Assembly: GCA_051294375.1 (NCBI GenBank)
Contig: CM119270.1
Location: 15,747,845 to 15,811,844, forward strand
From: Paraspadella gotoi
Taxonomy: Eukaryota; Chaetognatha
Reading direction: 5' to 3'
Length of the DNA: 64,000 nucleotides
Within the stretch, counting starts at the first letter, position 1, and every line of letters begins with the position of its first letter. The notes below the pieces were generated by a model. It was not told the DNA's origin. It saw nothing but the letters and a program-made list of their open reading frames with translations, and did not search any database. A program made the position numbers and the translations under genes. Below, piece after piece: positions 61,222-64,000 of the stretch.

Positions 61222-61532
61222 NNNNNNNNNNNNNNNNNNNNNNNNNNNNNNNNNNNNNNNNNNNNNNNNNNNNNNNNNNNNNNNNNNNNNNNNNNNNNNN
61301 NNNNNNNNNNNNNNNNNNNNNNNNNNNNNNNNNNNNNNNNNNNNNNNNNNNNNNNNNNNNNNNNNNNNNNNNNNNNNNNNNNNNNNNNNNNNNNNNNNNN
61401 NNNNNNNNNNNNNNNNNNNNNNNNNNNNNNNNNNNNNNNNNNNNNNNNNNNNNNNNNNNNNNNNNNNNNNNNNNNNNNNNNNNNNNNNNNNNNNNNNNNN
61501 NNNNNNNNNNNNNNNNNNNNNNNNNNNNNNNN
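61222..61532. other. Assembly gap of 311 N
   Basis: Run of undetermined bases. Open frames that read through it have no meaning. Confidence 0.99.
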
Positions 61533-61970
61533 GAGAGGTTCAGGTGGAGCTGAATTCTCGGTTCCAAGAAACCGAATGAGTGACACCAACGAAATGAGGC
61601 AGAGAGTTTCTTTTAGTTCTTTTGTTTGTTTTTTTTTGGTTTTTTTGTTTTTTTGTCTCCCAAACGAGAAAGCTTTTAGTTTAGTGTTAATCCTAGTTCC
61701 TTAACTTCTTCAGCCTTAGGATATTTTTCTTCCTATCTTTTAGATGTCATTTACTCATTAGTTTTGTTTTTAACTTAATTAATTTTCATTAATACAGCTG
61801 ATTCATCGATTACACAGCACAGAGCTTTTTCACTAAAAGTAATTATTAGGCAAACGACATCTTATCAAAAATCATAACTAAAACGTAAAACCATAAACAA
61901 ATGTGAATTTTGTCAAAAATTCTTTTCAAGGAATCATAATCCTGAAAAGGTCATGCTTTCGGAGTTTTTC

Positions 61971-64000
61971 CAGTGAGGGCAATAAGCTTTTTTACAGGAT
62001 AATTGGGTTTCTTTTCTTCTTTTTTTTCAATGGCTGAAATTTTTTATATTTTTTTAAAAATAAAATTTTAACCTAGAAAAAACTAATTAAAAAAAAAAAA
62101 TGAAAAAAGGGTGATTTTGGTGGTGCTGAAAAAGTTTTTTGAAATTCCAATTGCTCAGAACACATACTCGAATGTCTATATTTCTAAATAAACTCAATTT
62201 TTTTGACTAACTTACATTTTTTTAAAATAGGAAAAATTATCCTCAAATGCCAAGAATTTTTCTCAAATCGCGGCATTGATAGGCACATAACTATTAACTA
62301 AGGAAAGTAAGCAATGCTGGATACATTGGGAGTTGAAAAGAAAAAAAGTCCAGAAATTACTAAGGGTAAAAAATATGAAGTAGCCATAACTTGTGATTTT
62401 ATTCGCATTCGAAATCTTTATAATTTCCTTTTTTTCTTTCTTTTGATTTGCTCCCTTCCGCAACACGAGCACCTTACCTTCTTGTAGCACCATCTGTATC
62501 CAAACACGGTTGCTTCCCAAAGTCTTGATGTGCACTTCCTATCACCCTCGGCGTTTTTCAGAGCAAACTGGAGGTGCATTCCTGTCGAGACACTTACTCC
62601 CTTTCGCCGTGTATTCTCTCCCGCCCATTCGTCACGAAGCCTGTGAGGACGCGCCCGATTCGTTTTCATATGTAAATAAAATAAATATATATACAAATTA
62701 GTACACACCAATCCTATGAAAATTTATCCATTCATTTAAATAACTAAGCTAATTCTTTCCCCTGATTTGGACAGGCTGTGATGGTAAGGACTCATCACCT
62801 TACAGATATAACATAGCACAATACGTAGCCAATGGACTCTGCCGTTAAGAAAGCTTAACTGCTCTACCATATAGAAAAACTTCAACATAATAAAAATTTA
62901 AATATTAAATTAATTAGCAATTTTTTTCAATTTTTATATTTTTAAATAATTGTTTATTTCTTTAATTAAATGAACTTATTTTATAGCAATTAAAATTTAA
63001 ATTAATTTATATCTTGAAAATATTTTTACGTAATTTTTTGAATAAAATATCTTAAAAATTTAAATAAAAAATGACAAATGAGGCACACATTTAAATTGAA
63101 ATGAAATGAACTTTAACACATAGTGTCCGCACGATATGTTCGGAAGTTAAATTTGTAAAACAAAAAGTCTACTAATAATAATAAATAAAAGAGTTTGGTA
63201 CTCTATCATCCAATCAGATCATAATATTTTAAAGAAAGTTCAAATTGTAAATGAAATATCTTTCCCGACGATGCAAAAGTTTAAAGGGACAAGTAAGATT
63301 TCGATAACCACCTACTTTTTACTTCTAGCCATGTATTCTTTGTATATAGGTTTACATTTATCAAATGATATATCTGTTAAACCAAATATAAAAGAAAAAT
63401 AAAGAATTGAGTATCGAGATTAAAGTTAAACTTCCTCTTACATAATATGCATCTCCTGGGGTCGCGGCGACGAATGACGGCGGACGACAGCAGGAACGAA
63501 AGAAAAAGTCGACGACATTTTGAAATTCGGTTGGGTTTTAATATTATTTTCTTTAACCCCAGAATCTCTAAATACTTTTCTACTTTCGTCTTGTTTGTTG
63601 AAATTTGACTCAAGCTTATTCCAGGACATAACGTCTAAGATAATAATTTTCCCAAACAAATTGTCGAGGTGATTTTTTAATTTTACCAGTAGAATAGGAA
63701 ATAGCTGGTCAATAGGGTTGTCAAATTTATTAAGGGAGAATTTGAGGACAACGTTATTTTTGTTCAAATTTTTAGATTTTGGCGGAAAGTTGTCTCGGGA
63801 GAAAAAATGTTTATTTAAACATAAATTGAAGCCAATCAGGCTTATGCTCATATAAACTTTTTTAATGTTAGTATAGTAGTACATATGTTGTTAGTTGGAA
63901 AAAACTACTATCATAAATTCTTTTGAACAGATCGCGAACTGACTAACTTGTGCCCTACTTTTTGCGCCCCCCGTGTCCGACAAGCAGCAATAGCAGCTGA
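61971..64000 (+). repeat. Direct duplication D2, indel-rich copy (runs off the window)
   Basis: Aligns to 45321-47294, beginning at CAGTGAGG and still matching at the last base. Differences are mostly one-base insertions or deletions, about one per 15-25 bases, with few substitutions. The 5' limit does not coincide with the N gap; 438 bases of unmatched sequence lie between. It includes an R1 copy at about 62697-62808. Confidence 0.9.
62478..63518 (-). pseudogene. Broken partial copy of the WDYC gene (exons 1 and 2 only)
   Basis: Exon 1 copy is at about 63518-63442 and has an extra base, which shifts the frame inside the signal peptide. The exon 2 copy, about 62669-62478, has roughly ten small indels and its acceptor AG is lost. 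The counterpart of exon 3 (two WDYC motifs) is not found between here and the gap. Whether this is a true pseudogene or an assembly artefact of the gene at 44771-46815 cannot be told from sequence alone; the error pattern favours artefact. Confidence 0.7.

Noticed and set aside
61158-61589. Open frames reading through the 311-N gap.
   Set aside because: Undetermined bases cannot be translated.

Overview
The window is nuclear DNA from an animal. It has spliced genes with GT-AG introns, metazoan protein families (USP53/54, SERTA, equilibrative nucleoside transporter, Ly6/uPAR, CD225/dispanin), A+T-rich spacers, many microsatellites and small dispersed repeats. Intron sizes (about 0.1-3 kb) and the protein set fit an invertebrate bilaterian. 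A tunicate or similar marine invertebrate is only a guess. No bacterial, organellar or viral gene was recognised.

Layout. 1-1.6 kb: an acidic-codon minisatellite and a GA tract. 1.6-7.5 kb (+): a three-exon USP53/USP54-type ubiquitin hydrolase of 1,797 residues. 8.4-9.2 kb (+): a small CD225/dispanin membrane protein with an RS-rich head. 10.2-15.3 kb (+): a very long cysteine-rich (GCC2/GCC3-type) single-pass receptor-like protein. 18.3-21.2 kb (-): a SERTA-domain regulator with a CCAAT/CRE cluster 1.3 kb upstream. 23-41 kb: no convincing gene; about 4 kb of purine-rich strand followed by a 7.9 kb block present twice on either side of a 25-N gap. 41.5-43.3 kb: possible exons beside a dense ATTGG cluster. 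44.8-46.8 kb (-): a three-exon secreted protein with a WDYC motif. 49.0-52.9 kb (+): a Ly6/uPAR protein with a GPI-type tail. 54.5-60.0 kb (-): a seven-exon nucleoside transporter. 62.0-64.0 kb: a damaged second copy of the 5' two thirds of the WDYC gene.

The genes do not form an operon or obvious pathway. Several are cell-surface or secreted (cysteine-rich receptor, WDYC protein, Ly6, CD225, transporter). The cysteine-rich receptor and the secreted WDYC protein, 30 kb apart, share a short Trp/Cys module, which suggests a lineage-specific family worth following.

Quality limits. There are N runs at 23638-23647, 33318-33342 and 61222-61532. Two duplicated blocks differ from their partners mainly by scattered single-base indels, which looks like uncorrected long-read sequence or unmerged haplotypes. 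Two otherwise good gene models (SERTA and nucleoside transporter) each miss phase by one base at one exon junction, so small indel errors probably also exist outside the duplicated blocks. Exon borders were placed by eye from splice consensus and frame continuity.
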